A stretch of DNA of 64,000 bases from Pseudomonas citri (GTDB lineage: Bacteria; Pseudomonadota; Gammaproteobacteria; Pseudomonadales; Pseudomonadaceae). A model generated the notes under the pieces. It searched no databases and was not told where the DNA came from. It was given only the letters and a program-made list of their open reading frames with translations. The position numbers were made by a program, and so were the translations under genes. The stretch is taken from positions 124,001 through 188,000 of the forward strand of contig NZ_JAODAB010000009.1 in NCBI RefSeq assembly GCF_025336485.1, read 5' to 3'. Positions 9,148 to 17,850 of this stretch are shown here, piece by piece (positions within the stretch are counted from its first letter, which is position 1; every line of letters starts with the position of its first letter).

Positions 9148-10040
9148 GATGCCTCCCGGTTCCAGCGGCTGTGCGCCACGGCATCGTGGGCATGCAGGCT
9201 TTCGGCGTGAACCACGTGTATCTCAAAAGCGGCGATGTCGGCTGAGCGCTTCAAGGCAATGTTCAATCGCCGAGCGGCGTCTTCACAGAACATCAGGTTT
9301 TGCCCATTGGCGAGGGCGAACGCTTGTTCATCGGCGCGTTTGACCGCGGTCTGGACGGCGGTGCCCAGGGCGGCTTCCGCTTCATTGATGAGCGACAGCA
9401 GGGGCAATTCGTCGACCTTGGCGTTCAATCGCACCTTCAGGTCGGCAGTGCTGCGTTGGCTATGGGGCGTGGCGACGATGCCTTTTGAAGAACCCAGCCA
9501 AGCGAGGATTTCGGCGTGCTCGAGCGGCTTGTTAGCGAAATCGTCCACGAACTGTTGCTGGATTAGCTGCCGGGAGAGGGCCGCTGAACAAGGACATGTG
9601 GAGGAATAAGCAATCTGGATCTGGAGTTCCACGTGGAACACTGTGTTGTTCAGGTTCGCTTTGATGCTCACTGGATAGCGTTTCCAACCGGCCAATGGAC
9701 TGATCAGCGCCGGACGCTTCAACAACAGTTCGGTATGGATGTGCAGGGAAGCCGAACGAGACAGACCTTCATGACTCTCCAGGAATTGCTCCAGGACACA
9801 CCGCAACAATCCCGGCGTAAGCGCCACGTTATCCAGCGCCTCCAATGCGAGGTACAAGCGTGACATGTGAATACCGCGTGCTTCGCCGTCGTCGAGACTG
9901 ACGCCGGCATCGGCCAAAGCGGTCAGGCGTTGGCCATCAATGAATACCGGTATCGCGATTCCGTGCATGCCTACCCAGTCGAGAGGCAAGGCTTGCCGAG
10001 CTGCTTGTGCGGCAACGTCCGGCAGGGTTAACGCATTCAT
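9144..10040 (-). CDS. folE2: GTP cyclohydrolase FolE2 (type IB)
   Basis: 298 residues. It catalyses the first step of folate synthesis, GTP to dihydroneopterin triphosphate. Unlike FolE it does not depend strictly on zinc, which lets cells make folate when zinc is scarce. The STCPCSAALSRQ block with its catalytic cysteine and the TPHSQRS motif are diagnostic. The ATG at 10040 is chosen; a TTG six bases upstream is the alternative. A perfect Zur-type palindrome lies 29 bp before the start, and the gene leads the metal ABC operon. Confidence 0.9.
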   Translation of the reverse strand: MNALTLPDVAAQAARQALPLDWVGMHGIAIPVFIDGQRLTALADAGVSLDDGEARGIHMSRLYLALEALDNVALTPGLLRCVLEQFLESHEGLSRSASLHIHTELLLKRPALISPLAGWKRYPVSIKANLNNTVFHVELQIQIAYSSTCPCSAALSRQLIQQQFVDDFANKPLEHAEILAWLGSSKGIVATPHSQRSTADLKVRLNAKVDELPLLSLINEAEAALGTAVQTAVKRADEQAFALANGQNLMFCEDAARRLNIALKRSADIAAFEIHVVHAESLHAHDAVAHSRWNREAS

Positions 10041-10068
10041 GATCAAGATCCGTCGGAAAGTGTCTACA

Positions 10069-10083
10069 TGTTATACTATAACA
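10069..10083. promoter_or_regulatory. Zur-type operator upstream of folE2-ABC operon
   Basis: TGTTATACTATAACA is a perfect 15-base palindrome (7-base arms, one central base) and fits the gammaproteobacterial Zur box pattern GTTATA-N-TATAAC. It lies 29 bp before the folE2 ATG, where it could occlude the promoter. The identical 15-mer recurs at 10589-10603. Confidence 0.82.
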
Positions 10084-10150
10084 ATAAAACGGACCGCATC
10101 TGTTTCATGAATTGAATTTCATCCTCTCAGCTTTCGTTCCACGTGAAACA

Positions 10151-10540
10151 TCAGCGAGAAAGTTGGCAGCCATTCAGGCGTCCACAGACAAAATTTCCAG
10201 CGCTTCCTCCTGAGCTGGAAAAACGATTGAGTGTCGTCCAGCCGACTCGGCGGCTGTATCCCACCCAAACTTCGCCGTTGGAAGCCACGCCGGTAAAGAA
10301 CGTCAGCTGACCATAGCGACTGGTGGTTTGTGCCCAGGAGCGTCGATGGGCCGCTTCAAATCCTCGCAAGTAAATGACGCTTCCAGCCGTCACGACGCTG
10401 TAGGCGTTGCCTTGTTCGTCGGTGCAAGCAAGGAAATTGGCGCTGCGAGTGCAATTCGCCATGGACGCGTTTTGCGCTGAAACATCGGTTGCCGCTAACA
10501 GCCCCAGGGTTGCGAATAGGACTTTCAAAAGACGGTGCAT
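10151..10540 (-). CDS. Small exported protein, probable Zur target
   Basis: 129 residues: a signal peptide (MHRLLKVLFATLGLLAATDVSAQ), then a small mature domain with four cysteines (NCTRSANFLACTDEQGNAYS... and ...FVCGRLNGCQ) that could form two disulfides. The segment LTFFTGVASNGEVWVGYSRRVGW looks beta-rich. No family is recognised with confidence. The ATG at 10540 is chosen at the signal peptide. The gene lies between two identical Zur palindromes. The one at 10589-10603 is 48 bp upstream of its start and is shared with the divergent GTPase gene, so zinc regulation is likely. Confidence 0.7.
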   Translation of the reverse strand: MHRLLKVLFATLGLLAATDVSAQNASMANCTRSANFLACTDEQGNAYSVVTAGSVIYLRGFEAAHRRSWAQTTSRYGQLTFFTGVASNGEVWVGYSRRVGWTTLNRFSSSGGSAGNFVCGRLNGCQLSR

Positions 10541-10588
10541 TGAATGGATCTCAAACCTTTGGAGAAAAAGGGTCTGGTTGGATACAAC

Positions 10589-10603
10589 TGTTATACTATA
10601 ACA
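10589..10603. promoter_or_regulatory. Zur-type operator in the divergent promoter region
   Basis: TGTTATACTATAACA is identical to the folE2 operator. It sits 48 bp upstream of the minus-strand exported protein and 67 bp upstream of the plus-strand COG0523 GTPase, so one bound Zur dimer pair could repress both directions. Confidence 0.82.
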
Positions 10604-10670
10604 TAAAAAACGCTGACCCTGACCCGAACCAAAGCGCGGACATCTACGCCGTCTGATGAGGATATACCCC

Positions 10671-11879
10671 ATGCCCAATCGTCTTCCTGTCACCGTGCTT
10701 TCCGGCTTTCTCGGTGCCGGTAAAAGCACGTTGCTCAATTACGTCTTGCGCAATCGCGATCATCTGCGTGTCGCCGTGATCGTCAACGATATGAGCGAAA
10801 TCAACATCGATGGCAGCGAAGTCCAGCGAGATGTCAGCCTGAGCCGTTCAGAAGAAAGGTTGGTGGAGATGAGCAACGGATGCATCTGCTGCACCCTGCG
10901 CGAGGACTTGCTGGAAGAAGTCAGCCAGCTCGCCAGGGAAGGCCGCTTCGACTATCTGCTCATCGAGTCCACCGGCATTTCCGAGCCGTTGCCGGTGGCG
11001 GAAACCTTCACGTTTCGCGATGAAGAGGGCCGCAGCCTGGCGGACATTGCACGACTCGACACGATGGTGACGGTGGTCGATGGCGTGAATTTCCTGGTGG
11101 ATTATCAGGCGGCCGAAAGCCTCGCATCGCGGGGTGAAACCCTGGGTGAAGACGATGAACGCTCGATCACCGACTTGCTGATCGAGCAGATCGAGTTCGC
11201 CGACGTGATTCTAATCAGCAAGATTGACCTGATCAGTCGTGCCGAACGGGAGGAGTTGGTTGCGATTGTGCGGCGGCTTAACACTCGCGCGCAGATCCTC
11301 CCCATGAGCATGGGGCAGGTGCCGCTGGGGAAAATACTCGACACCGGTCTGTTTGATTTTGAACGCGCCGCTCAAGCGCCCGGTTGGCTGCAAGAATTGC
11401 GCGGCGAACACGTGCCTGAAACCGAAGAATATGGCATCGCGTCGACCGCCTATCGGGCACGTCGACCTTTCCATCCGCAACGCTTCTTCGATTTCATCGA
11501 CCGGCCGTGGAGCCAGGGTCGGCTCCTGCGTTCGAAGGGCTTCTTCTGGCTGGCCAGCAAACCGGAAGAGGCGGGCAGTTGGTCCCAGGCCGGCGGCTTG
11601 ATGAGGCACGGGTATGCCGGCCGCTGGTGGCGCTTCGTGCCGAAAAACCAATGGCCGCAGGATGAGCAAGACACCGCGGCCATCATGAAGAACTGGCTGC
11701 CCGCCACGGGCGATTGCCGCCAGGAGCTGGTTTTCATCGGCCAGAACCTGGATTTCGCCAAGCTTGCTGCCGAGTTGGATGCGTGCCTGCTCACCGACGC
11801 AGAAATGGCCCTGGGTGTCGAAGCGTGGCGACGGTTGGCTGATCCATTCGGCGCGTGGCATCACGAGGTCGCGGTGTGA
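10671..11879 (+). CDS. zigA: COG0523 (CobW/ZigA-type) GTP-dependent zinc metallochaperone
   Basis: 402 residues. G1 loop GFLGAGKST near the start, the family metal-binding CXCC motif in [11 protein letters not shown], switch ESTGISEP, an SKIDL guanine-recognition variant, and a CobW C-terminal domain with [13 protein letters not shown]. ZigA-type members deliver zinc to client enzymes in deficiency. The ATG at 10671, with GAGGA upstream, is preferred over the in-frame start at 10656. The Zur box 67 bp upstream and the coupled DUF1826 gene support zinc regulation. The symbol is by analogy. Confidence 0.85.
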   Translation: MPNRLPVTVLSGFLGAGKSTLLNYVLRNRDHLRVAVIVNDMSEINIDGSEVQRDVSLSRSEERLVEMSNGCICCTLREDLLEEVSQLAREGRFDYLLIESTGISEPLPVAETFTFRDEEGRSLADIARLDTMVTVVDGVNFLVDYQAAESLASRGETLGEDDERSITDLLIEQIEFADVILISKIDLISRAEREELVAIVRRLNTRAQILPMSMGQVPLGKILDTGLFDFERAAQAPGWLQELRGEHVPETEEYGIASTAYRARRPFHPQRFFDFIDRPWSQGRLLRSKGFFWLASKPEEAGSWSQAGGLMRHGYAGRWWRFVPKNQWPQDEQDTAAIMKNWLPATGDCRQELVFIGQNLDFAKLAAELDACLLTDAEMALGVEAWRRLADPFGAWHHEVAV

Positions 11880-12529
11880 TGCTGGCGCCTTGTCTGGGAC
11901 AAGCGGTGCCGGTTCGCCAGGTCCAGGGCGATACGCCACAGGTGCTCACGCAGATTCTGGAAGACGGCACCAACCTGGCTGTCTGGCAGCGGCAATTGCC
12001 TGCACACATCAGCGATTTTGCAACGATGGTGCTTTCGATGGAGCAATCTTTTGCCGAATCGCAGGTAGTGAATCTGCCGTCGGACGATGCGCTGCCGAAC
12101 TTGCAAGGGCTTGCCGCGGGTTTCGGCGATCTACAAGGTTACGAAGGTTTCGTCGCCGATGTTGCCTGGCTGGTCGGCGCATTTGCCTGTCTGCTGGGGG
12201 CCCGACGTGTCGGCTTGCGCCTGCGCACGCTGGACCGGGCAATGTGCCCGCGCTTTCATGTCGATCATGTACCGGTGCGACTGCTGACGACCTATGCGGG
12301 CCCCGGCAGTGAGTGGCTGGAGGAGGGCGCCATGGACCGTCGATGCCTGGCCAGTGCCGAGGCGCAGCCCGATGAGCCGCGAATGATCCAGCAGTTGCGT
12401 CAGGCCGACGTGGGCTTGCTCAAGGGTGAGAAGTGGCACGGCAACGAAGGTTTCGGCCTGATTCACCGCTCGCCGGCATTGGCTCCGGGGGAACGTCGAC
12501 TGATCCTCACGCTCGATTGGCTGGCCTAG
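11879..12529 (+). CDS. DUF1826 domain protein
   Basis: 216 residues. RLRTLDRAMCPRFHVDHVPVRLLTTYAGPGSEWL, with its Cys/His pair and the later RSPALAPGERRLILTLDWL, is the DUF1826 pattern. Proteins of this family are regularly encoded next to COG0523 GTPases in Zur regulons, but no activity is established. The start ATG overlaps the GTPase stop (TGATG), so expression is coupled. The TAG stop lies in CTAG beside a MITE-end relic. Confidence 0.82.
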   Translation: MLAPCLGQAVPVRQVQGDTPQVLTQILEDGTNLAVWQRQLPAHISDFATMVLSMEQSFAESQVVNLPSDDALPNLQGLAAGFGDLQGYEGFVADVAWLVGAFACLLGARRVGLRLRTLDRAMCPRFHVDHVPVRLLTTYAGPGSEWLEEGAMDRRCLASAEAQPDEPRMIQQLRQADVGLLKGEKWHGNEGFGLIHRSPALAPGERRLILTLDWLA

Positions 12530-12556
12530 GCTTTGTACGAAAAGTGCAAACCCTAA
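12526..12556. repeat. MITE/IS end relic between convergent stop codons
   Basis: GCTTTGTACGAAAAG (12530-12544) differs by one base from the outer 15 bases of the MITE at 26634. It is preceded by CTAG (12526-12529), which contains the stop of the DUF1826 gene. CTAA at 12553-12556 (YTAR) contains the reverse complement of the convergent gene's TAG stop. It appears to be a single end left after interior deletion (inference). Confidence 0.55.
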
Positions 12557-12906
12557 GGCTTGAGCCAGGTCCCCTGGCTTTGCCCTTCGCAGAAGGGTTG
12601 CAGGTAAGCGGCGTCGGTCGCCACGCCGTAGTAGTGAATGTCCTGGCGGTAAGGCATATTGGCGACTTGGGCATTACTGCAAATGCCGAACGCGCCGCCA
12701 GGGCATTGGTCAACGTATTGCACCTCGACCTTCTGCCCGGCAAGGCTGGGTTGGCAGAAGCCGTCGGCGAACAATTTTGGCGGAATGTTGCGGTTCTGCT
12801 GGCAGACTTTTACATCGAGCCGTTCTGCCTGGCTATGCACCACGCAGGCCTGGGCCAATACCTGGCTCGAAGCCAGCGCCAGTAACAGACAGCCAATCAT
12901 CCGCAT
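12553..12906 (-). CDS. Small exported cysteine-rich protein
   Basis: 117 residues with a clear signal peptide (MRMIGCLLLALASSQVLAQ) and a mature part holding six cysteines (ACVVHSQ, VKVCQQ, GFCQPS, QCPGGAFGICS, PFCEG). This implies a disulfide-stabilised periplasmic protein. No catalytic motif is recognised and no function can be assigned. A good GGAGG lies five bases before the ATG at 12906. The gene diverges from the second COG0523 GTPase with only about 25 bp between the starts, inside the zinc block. Confidence 0.7.
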   Translation of the reverse strand: MRMIGCLLLALASSQVLAQACVVHSQAERLDVKVCQQNRNIPPKLFADGFCQPSLAGQKVEVQYVDQCPGGAFGICSNAQVANMPYRQDIHYYGVATDAAYLQPFCEGQSQGTWLKP

Positions 12907-12931
12907 GTTCACCTCCATCGAAGTCGTCGCT

Positions 12932-13897
12932 ATGTTGCAAGACATCCCCACCCATGTGATCGCCGGTCCTTTGGGCGCCGGCAAGACCAGCCTGATCAAG
13001 CATCTGCTGGCCCAGCGTCCAGTCAACGAGCGCTGGGCGGTACTGATCAACGAGTTTGGCCAGATCGGCCTGGATGCCGCCTTATTGACCCAGGCCGCCG
13101 ATGGTATCGCACTGGGCGAAGTGGCCGGGGGCTGTTTGTGTTGCGTCAACGGTGCGCCCTTTCAGATCGGCTTGGGGCGTTTGTTGCGCAAGGCGCGCCC
13201 GGACCGGCTGTTTATCGAGCCTTCCGGCCTGGGCCATCCGGTGCAGTTACTGCGGCAGTTGAACGAGGCTCCGTGGCTTGGCGTATTGACGGTACAACCG
13301 TGCGTGATGGTGTTGGATGCCCAGGCGCTGGCAGGCGGCAAATCATTGCCCGATACGCAACGCCTCGCCCTCGCTCACGCCGGCTTACTGATATTGAACA
13401 AATCCAAGAACCTCACGGCCGCCGATCGGGAACGGGTGGCGGCGCAACTGCCGGGGTCGGTGCTGTATTGGACGGACCGCGCTGCGCTGCCGATCGAGCG
13501 ATTGCCGGGCTTTGCCGCCCAGGGGCGTGGCGTTGTGGATAACCTGCTTGAACCCACGGTGGTGGGTCAGATACCGGCCATGTGGACCGACCCGACGTCG
13601 CCAATCTGCCTGTACCAGCAACTGGAAGGTGGCTGGAGTATCGGCTGGCGCTGGCACCCGAGCCAGCAGTTCGCACTGGCGGCGTTGGCTCGATGGCTAG
13701 GAGGTAGCGATTGGAAACGGGCCAAGATGGTTATCCACGGCGCCGATGGCTGGATGTCCGCCAATGCGCTGGAGGGCGAGGCCTTGCAATGGCAGGCCAG
13801 CGAATGGCGACAGGACTCGCGGATCGAATTGATCTTCGATGAACCGCAAGATGTCGAGGCCTTGCGAACCGGCCTGATGAGTTGCCGGTGCGTGTAG
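12932..13897 (+). CDS. Second COG0523/CobW-family GTPase (putative metal chaperone)
   Basis: 321 residues. G1 GPLGAGKTS, the CXCC metal site in GGCLCCVNG, EPSGLGHP as switch motif and a degenerate NKSK in place of NKxD. It is shorter than the first COG0523 protein and distinct in sequence. The family loads metal (zinc, cobalt or others) into targets at the cost of GTP. The ATG at 12932 gives the expected MLQDIPTHVIAGPLGAGK opening; an in-frame ATG at 12905 is the alternative. No Zur palindrome was seen directly in front of it. Confidence 0.82.
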   Translation: MLQDIPTHVIAGPLGAGKTSLIKHLLAQRPVNERWAVLINEFGQIGLDAALLTQAADGIALGEVAGGCLCCVNGAPFQIGLGRLLRKARPDRLFIEPSGLGHPVQLLRQLNEAPWLGVLTVQPCVMVLDAQALAGGKSLPDTQRLALAHAGLLILNKSKNLTAADRERVAAQLPGSVLYWTDRAALPIERLPGFAAQGRGVVDNLLEPTVVGQIPAMWTDPTSPICLYQQLEGGWSIGWRWHPSQQFALAALARWLGGSDWKRAKMVIHGADGWMSANALEGEALQWQASEWRQDSRIELIFDEPQDVEALRTGLMSCRCV

Positions 13898-13909
13898 ATC
13901 AGGCTTGTT

Positions 13910-14332
13910 TCAAGGCTTCCATTTGTTGTGTTCCTGGCGCCATTGGCTCAGTTCGATGACCTCCGCCCGATGTCTGCCCGGGACCGGTTCGATCGGTGTG
14001 GGTGGCGTTTCTTCGAACGGCATCGGGTAGGGCGCCAGTTCTATCTGTGCGCTGTGGGCACCGAACTGGGTGATGGTGCCGCTGTGGCGGGTCTCCCCCG
14101 TGACGGTGAACTCGAAATTGTAGATACGTGCCAGACGTCGTCGTCCACTGGCGTCTCTTACGAAACCGATTCTTTTCAGCGCCACATTGCCATCCAGCAA
14201 CTCGATCTTGAGATTGGCGCAATGCTGCATGACCCTCGCCAGCGCTCGTTCGCGCAAGCCATGATTGTGCCACAGCCAGGCGCCGCCAGTAGCCAGCAGC
14301 ATCAGCACGAAAATATTTCCAAGGGTCAGCAT
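13910..14332 (-). CDS. DUF3301 family membrane-anchored protein
   Basis: 140 residues. One N-terminal membrane helix (LGNIFVLMLLATGGAWLW), then the DUF3301 core ...RALARVMQHCANLKIELLDGNVALKRIGFVRDASGRRRLARIYNFEFT. The bulk is probably cytoplasmic. The family is widespread in gammaproteobacteria without a known role. It is convergent with the COG0523 gene (12 bp apart) and divergent from pdxY. Confidence 0.8.
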   Translation of the reverse strand: MLTLGNIFVLMLLATGGAWLWHNHGLRERALARVMQHCANLKIELLDGNVALKRIGFVRDASGRRRLARIYNFEFTVTGETRHSGTITQFGAHSAQIELAPYPMPFEETPPTPIEPVPGRHRAEVIELSQWRQEHNKWKP

Positions 14333-14451
14333 GAACGCAATGCTCCAACAAGTTGCTGCCAGCTTAACTGCCTCGCCGGTCTGTCGTACAGGCTGTGTTT
14401 AGTCGCATACTGCGTGGCTTGAATTTCAATGGCTTTATGGAAACTGCCAGC

Positions 14452-15324
14452 ATGAAACGTACGCCTCATCTGCTTGCCATCCAGTCTCACGTGGTGTTCG
14501 GCCATGCTGGCAACAGCGCCGCCGTGTTTGCGATGCAGCGGGCCGGGGTGAACGTCTGGCCGCTCAATACCGTGCAGTATTCCAATCACACCCAGTATGG
14601 CCAATGGGCCGGCGAGGTGTTCGCGCCGCAGCAGATACCGGCCTTGGTCGAGGGGATCGCGGCGATCGGCGAGTTGGGTAACTGCGATGCCGTGCTGTCC
14701 GGTTACCTGGGCAGCGCGGCCCAGGGCCGGGCGATCCTGACGGGCGTGGCGCGGATCAAGGCCGCCAACCCCAAGGCGTTGTATTTGTGTGACCCGGTCA
14801 TGGGGCATCCGGAAAAGGGCTGCATCGTGGCGCCCGAAGTGAGCGATTTCCTGCTGGAAGAAGCCGCCGCGGTAGCGGACCTGCTGTGCCCGAACCAGCT
14901 GGAACTGGACAGTTTCGCTGGACGCAAGGCGCAGTCGCTGTTCGACTGCCTGGCGATGGCCCGTGGGCTATTGGCTCGCGGGCCGAAGGCGGTACTGGTC
15001 AAGCACCTGGTGTATCCGGGCAAGCCTGAAGACAGCTTCGAAATGCTGTTGGTAACCGCCGATGGCAACTGGCACCTGCGCCGTCCGCTGCTGGCGTTTC
15101 CTCGTCAGCCGGTAGGCGTGGGTGACCTCACGTCGGGCTTGTTCCTGGCGCGGATACTGCTGGGGGATAGCCTGGTGGCGGCCATGGAATTCACCGCCTC
15201 GGCAGTACACGAAGTGCTGCTGGAAACCCAGGCCTGTGCCAGCTATGAGCTCGAACTGGTTCGCGCCCAAGACCGTATCGCTCATCCGCGGGTGCGGTTC
15301 GAGGCGGTGCCGATCAACTTTTGA
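14452..15324 (+). CDS. pdxY: Pyridoxal kinase PdxY
   Basis: 290 residues. It phosphorylates pyridoxal to pyridoxal 5'-phosphate in the vitamin B6 salvage pathway. It opens with [24 protein letters not shown], has [14 protein letters not shown] in the middle and ends with the anion-hole [12 protein letters not shown], all typical PdxY. The ATG at 14452 is chosen over 14395, whose extra 19 residues do not match the family. It is adjacent to and convergent with the thioesterase gene (no gap). Confidence 0.92.
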   Translation: MKRTPHLLAIQSHVVFGHAGNSAAVFAMQRAGVNVWPLNTVQYSNHTQYGQWAGEVFAPQQIPALVEGIAAIGELGNCDAVLSGYLGSAAQGRAILTGVARIKAANPKALYLCDPVMGHPEKGCIVAPEVSDFLLEEAAAVADLLCPNQLELDSFAGRKAQSLFDCLAMARGLLARGPKAVLVKHLVYPGKPEDSFEMLLVTADGNWHLRRPLLAFPRQPVGVGDLTSGLFLARILLGDSLVAAMEFTASAVHEVLLETQACASYELELVRAQDRIAHPRVRFEAVPINF

Positions 15325-15810
15325 TCAAGGCCCGTCCGCCTTGATTTCCTGGTAACGCTTTTCCAGTTCCTGACGAATCTGCCGACGCTGCTGGGCTTGT
15401 TCGTAGCGGCGCTTCGCTTCGCTGTTCTGCGGTTGCAACGGCGGGACGGCCGCGGGTTTGCGCTGGTCGTCCACCGCGACCATGGTGAAAAAGCAGCTGT
15501 TTGTGTGGCGTACCGAGCGCTCGCGAATGTTTTCGGTCACGACTTTGATGCCCACTTCCATCGACGTGTTGCCGGTGTAGTTCACCGAGGCCAGGAAGGT
15601 CACCAATTCGCCCACGTGAACAGGCTCACGGAAAATCACCTGGTCAACCGACAGGGTTACCACGTAGCGCCCTGCATATCGGCTGGCACAGGCGTAGGCG
15701 ACTTCGTCGAGGTACTTGAGCAGGGTGCCGCCATGGACATTGCCAGAGAAGTTGGCCATATCAGGGGTCATCAACACCGTCATCGACAGCTGGGCGTTTC
15801 CGGGTTCCAT
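15325..15810 (-). CDS. Acyl-CoA thioesterase (hotdog fold, YciA/BACH type)
   Basis: 161 residues. The hotdog motif GNVHGGTLLKYLDEVAYACASRYAG is the acyl-CoA hydrolase signature, with Asp in LDEVAY as the likely catalytic acid. SVDQVIFREPVHVGELVTFLASVNYTG follows. A charged helical tail (EAKRRYEQAQQRRQIRQEL) ends the protein. It cleaves acyl-CoA to free acid and CoA in the cytoplasm. The ATG at 15810 matches family starts (MEPGNAQLSMTVLMTPDMANF), so the upstream 36-residue extension is rejected. Confidence 0.88.
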   Translation of the reverse strand: MEPGNAQLSMTVLMTPDMANFSGNVHGGTLLKYLDEVAYACASRYAGRYVVTLSVDQVIFREPVHVGELVTFLASVNYTGNTSMEVGIKVVTENIRERSVRHTNSCFFTMVAVDDQRKPAAVPPLQPQNSEAKRRYEQAQQRRQIRQELEKRYQEIKADGP

Positions 15811-16066
15811 AACGTACTCACGATTCAAGGCAATGGTTGAAGGAGTTCGCCTCTGCGGGCGCTGGCAAGGTTTTACAAACCACCGATATCGGGACGCTGC
15901 GCCTGTGGCTGCCGTCACGCTTCGCTGGATCTGTTTCCATATATTGCACCGTCTTTTTGTCGGAAGTCGCGGTGTTACCCTTCAAAGGCCCGCTGTGAGG
16001 GCATTTCCTACAAGGAAAACCGACTTATCCACTCCGGTATGAGTCCTTTGAAACGGGAGCCTCCTC

Positions 16067-17830
16067 ATGCATGCCATCAGTTTCATTCAGGACCTGGCGA
16101 TCATCATGATGGCGGCGGGGCTGGTGACCATACTCTTTCATCGCCTCAAGCAACCCGTGGTGCTGGGTTATATCGTCGCCGGCTTCCTGATCGGCCCGCA
16201 TACGCCGCCGTTCGGTTTCATTCACGACGAGGACACGATCAAGACCCTCGCCGAGCTCGGGGTGATTTTCCTGATGTTCTGCCTGGGCCTGGAGTTCAGC
16301 CTACGCAAGTTGTTCAAGGTCGGTGCCACTGCCTTCATCGCGGCTTTCCTCGAAATCGTGCTGATGATCTGGATCGGCTACGAAATCGGTCGCTGGTTCG
16401 ACTGGAGCACCATGGATTCGCTCTTCCTCGGTGCCATCCTGGCCATCTCGTCGACCACCATCATCGTCAAGGCGCTCAATGACCTGAAGATGAAGAACGA
16501 GCGCTTTGCGCAGCTGATTTTCGGTGTATTGATCGTCGAGGACATCCTGGGCATCGGCATCATCGCCTTGCTGTCGAGCATTGCCGTCAGCGGCACGGTG
16601 AGCTCCGGCGAAGTCTTTTCCACCGTGGGCAAGTTGTCTCTGTTCATGATTGTCGCCCTGGTCATTGGCATTTTGCTGGTGCCGAGGTTGCTGGCTTACG
16701 TGGCGAAATTCGAAAGCAACGAGATGTTGCTGATTACCGTGCTGGGCCTGTGCTTCGGTTTTTGCCTGTTGGTGGTGAAGCTGGAATACAGCATGGTCCT
16801 GGGGGCCTTCCTGATCGGCGCAATCATGGCTGAGTCGCGGCAGCTGCTGCGCATCGAGCGGCTGGTGGAGCCGGTGCGTGACTTGTTCAGCGCGATTTTC
16901 TTCGTGGCGATCGGCCTGATGCTGGATCCGGCCATATTGCTGCAATACGCTTGGCCGATTGCCGTGATCACTGCCGCGGTCGTGCTCGGCAAGATGTTGT
17001 CCTGCGGGCTCGGCGCCTTTATCGCCGGCAATGACGGACGCACCTCGCTACGCGTTGGGATGGGGCTTTCGCAGATTGGCGAATTCTCTTTCATCATCGC
17101 GGCGTTGGGGATGACCTTGCAGGTCACCAGTGATTTCCTCTATCCGGTGGCGGTCGCAGTCTCGGTGTTGACCACCTTGCTGACGCCCTACCTGATTCGG
17201 GCCGCCGACCCCTTGTCCGTCAAGTTGGCGGCTGTGATGCCACAGCGGCTGGCACGGGTGCTGGGGATGTATGGTGAATGGTTGCGCAACATCCAGCCCC
17301 AAGGCGAAGGGGCGTTGCTGGCTTCAATGATCAGGCGGATCTTGTTGCAGGTGGGGGTAAACCTGGCCCTGGTCGTGGCCATTTTTGTCTCGGGCGGTTT
17401 CTTCGCCGAGCGGATGTCGGCTTACCTGCAGGTGTGGATCAGCGACCCGAGCTGGCAGAAAGCGTTGATTTGGGGCGCTGCGCTGTTGCTGTCTCTACCG
17501 TTCCTGATTGCCGCCTATCGCAAGCTCAAGGCGCTGTCGATGCTGCTGGCGGAGATGGGCGTGAAGCCGGAAATGGCGGGCCGGCACACTCAGCGCGTGC
17601 GTCGGATCATTGCCGAAGTGATCCCGATCTTGTCGCTGCTGGTGATTTTCCTGCTGTTGGCAGCCTTGTCGGCCAGTATCTTGCCGACCAACAAGTTGTT
17701 GGTGTTGATTGCCCTGGTCGCGACCACCGTCGCGGCGTTGCTCTGGCGCTGGTTTGTCCGCCTGCATACGCGGATGCAGGTGGCCCTGCTCGAAACCCTG
17801 GACAACCACAAGGAATCCTCAGGACATTGA
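16067..17830 (+). CDS. CPA2-family (KefB/C-like) cation:proton antiporter
   Basis: 587 residues, about 12 helices in the first 390 residues with CPA2 landmarks (LGVIFLMFCLGLEFSLRKL, AISSTTIIVKAL, FGVLIVEDILGI, FFVAIGLMLDP, SQIGEFSFIIA). It probably exchanges K+ or Na+ for H+ at the inner membrane. Instead of the usual C-terminal TrkA-N nucleotide-binding domain, the last 170 residues contain four further hydrophobic segments (ILLQVGVNLALVVAIF, ALIWGAALLLSLPFLI, VIPILSLLVIFLLLAAL, LLVLIALVATTVAALLW). GGGAG precedes the ATG. Confidence 0.85.
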   Translation: MHAISFIQDLAIIMMAAGLVTILFHRLKQPVVLGYIVAGFLIGPHTPPFGFIHDEDTIKTLAELGVIFLMFCLGLEFSLRKLFKVGATAFIAAFLEIVLMIWIGYEIGRWFDWSTMDSLFLGAILAISSTTIIVKALNDLKMKNERFAQLIFGVLIVEDILGIGIIALLSSIAVSGTVSSGEVFSTVGKLSLFMIVALVIGILLVPRLLAYVAKFESNEMLLITVLGLCFGFCLLVVKLEYSMVLGAFLIGAIMAESRQLLRIERLVEPVRDLFSAIFFVAIGLMLDPAILLQYAWPIAVITAAVVLGKMLSCGLGAFIAGNDGRTSLRVGMGLSQIGEFSFIIAALGMTLQVTSDFLYPVAVAVSVLTTLLTPYLIRAADPLSVKLAAVMPQRLARVLGMYGEWLRNIQPQGEGALLASMIRRILLQVGVNLALVVAIFVSGGFFAERMSAYLQVWISDPSWQKALIWGAALLLSLPFLIAAYRKLKALSMLLAEMGVKPEMAGRHTQRVRRIIAEVIPILSLLVIFLLLAALSASILPTNKLLVLIALVATTVAALLWRWFVRLHTRMQVALLETLDNHKESSGH

Positions 17831-17850
17831 CCTGCAACGGCGTCAACGAA

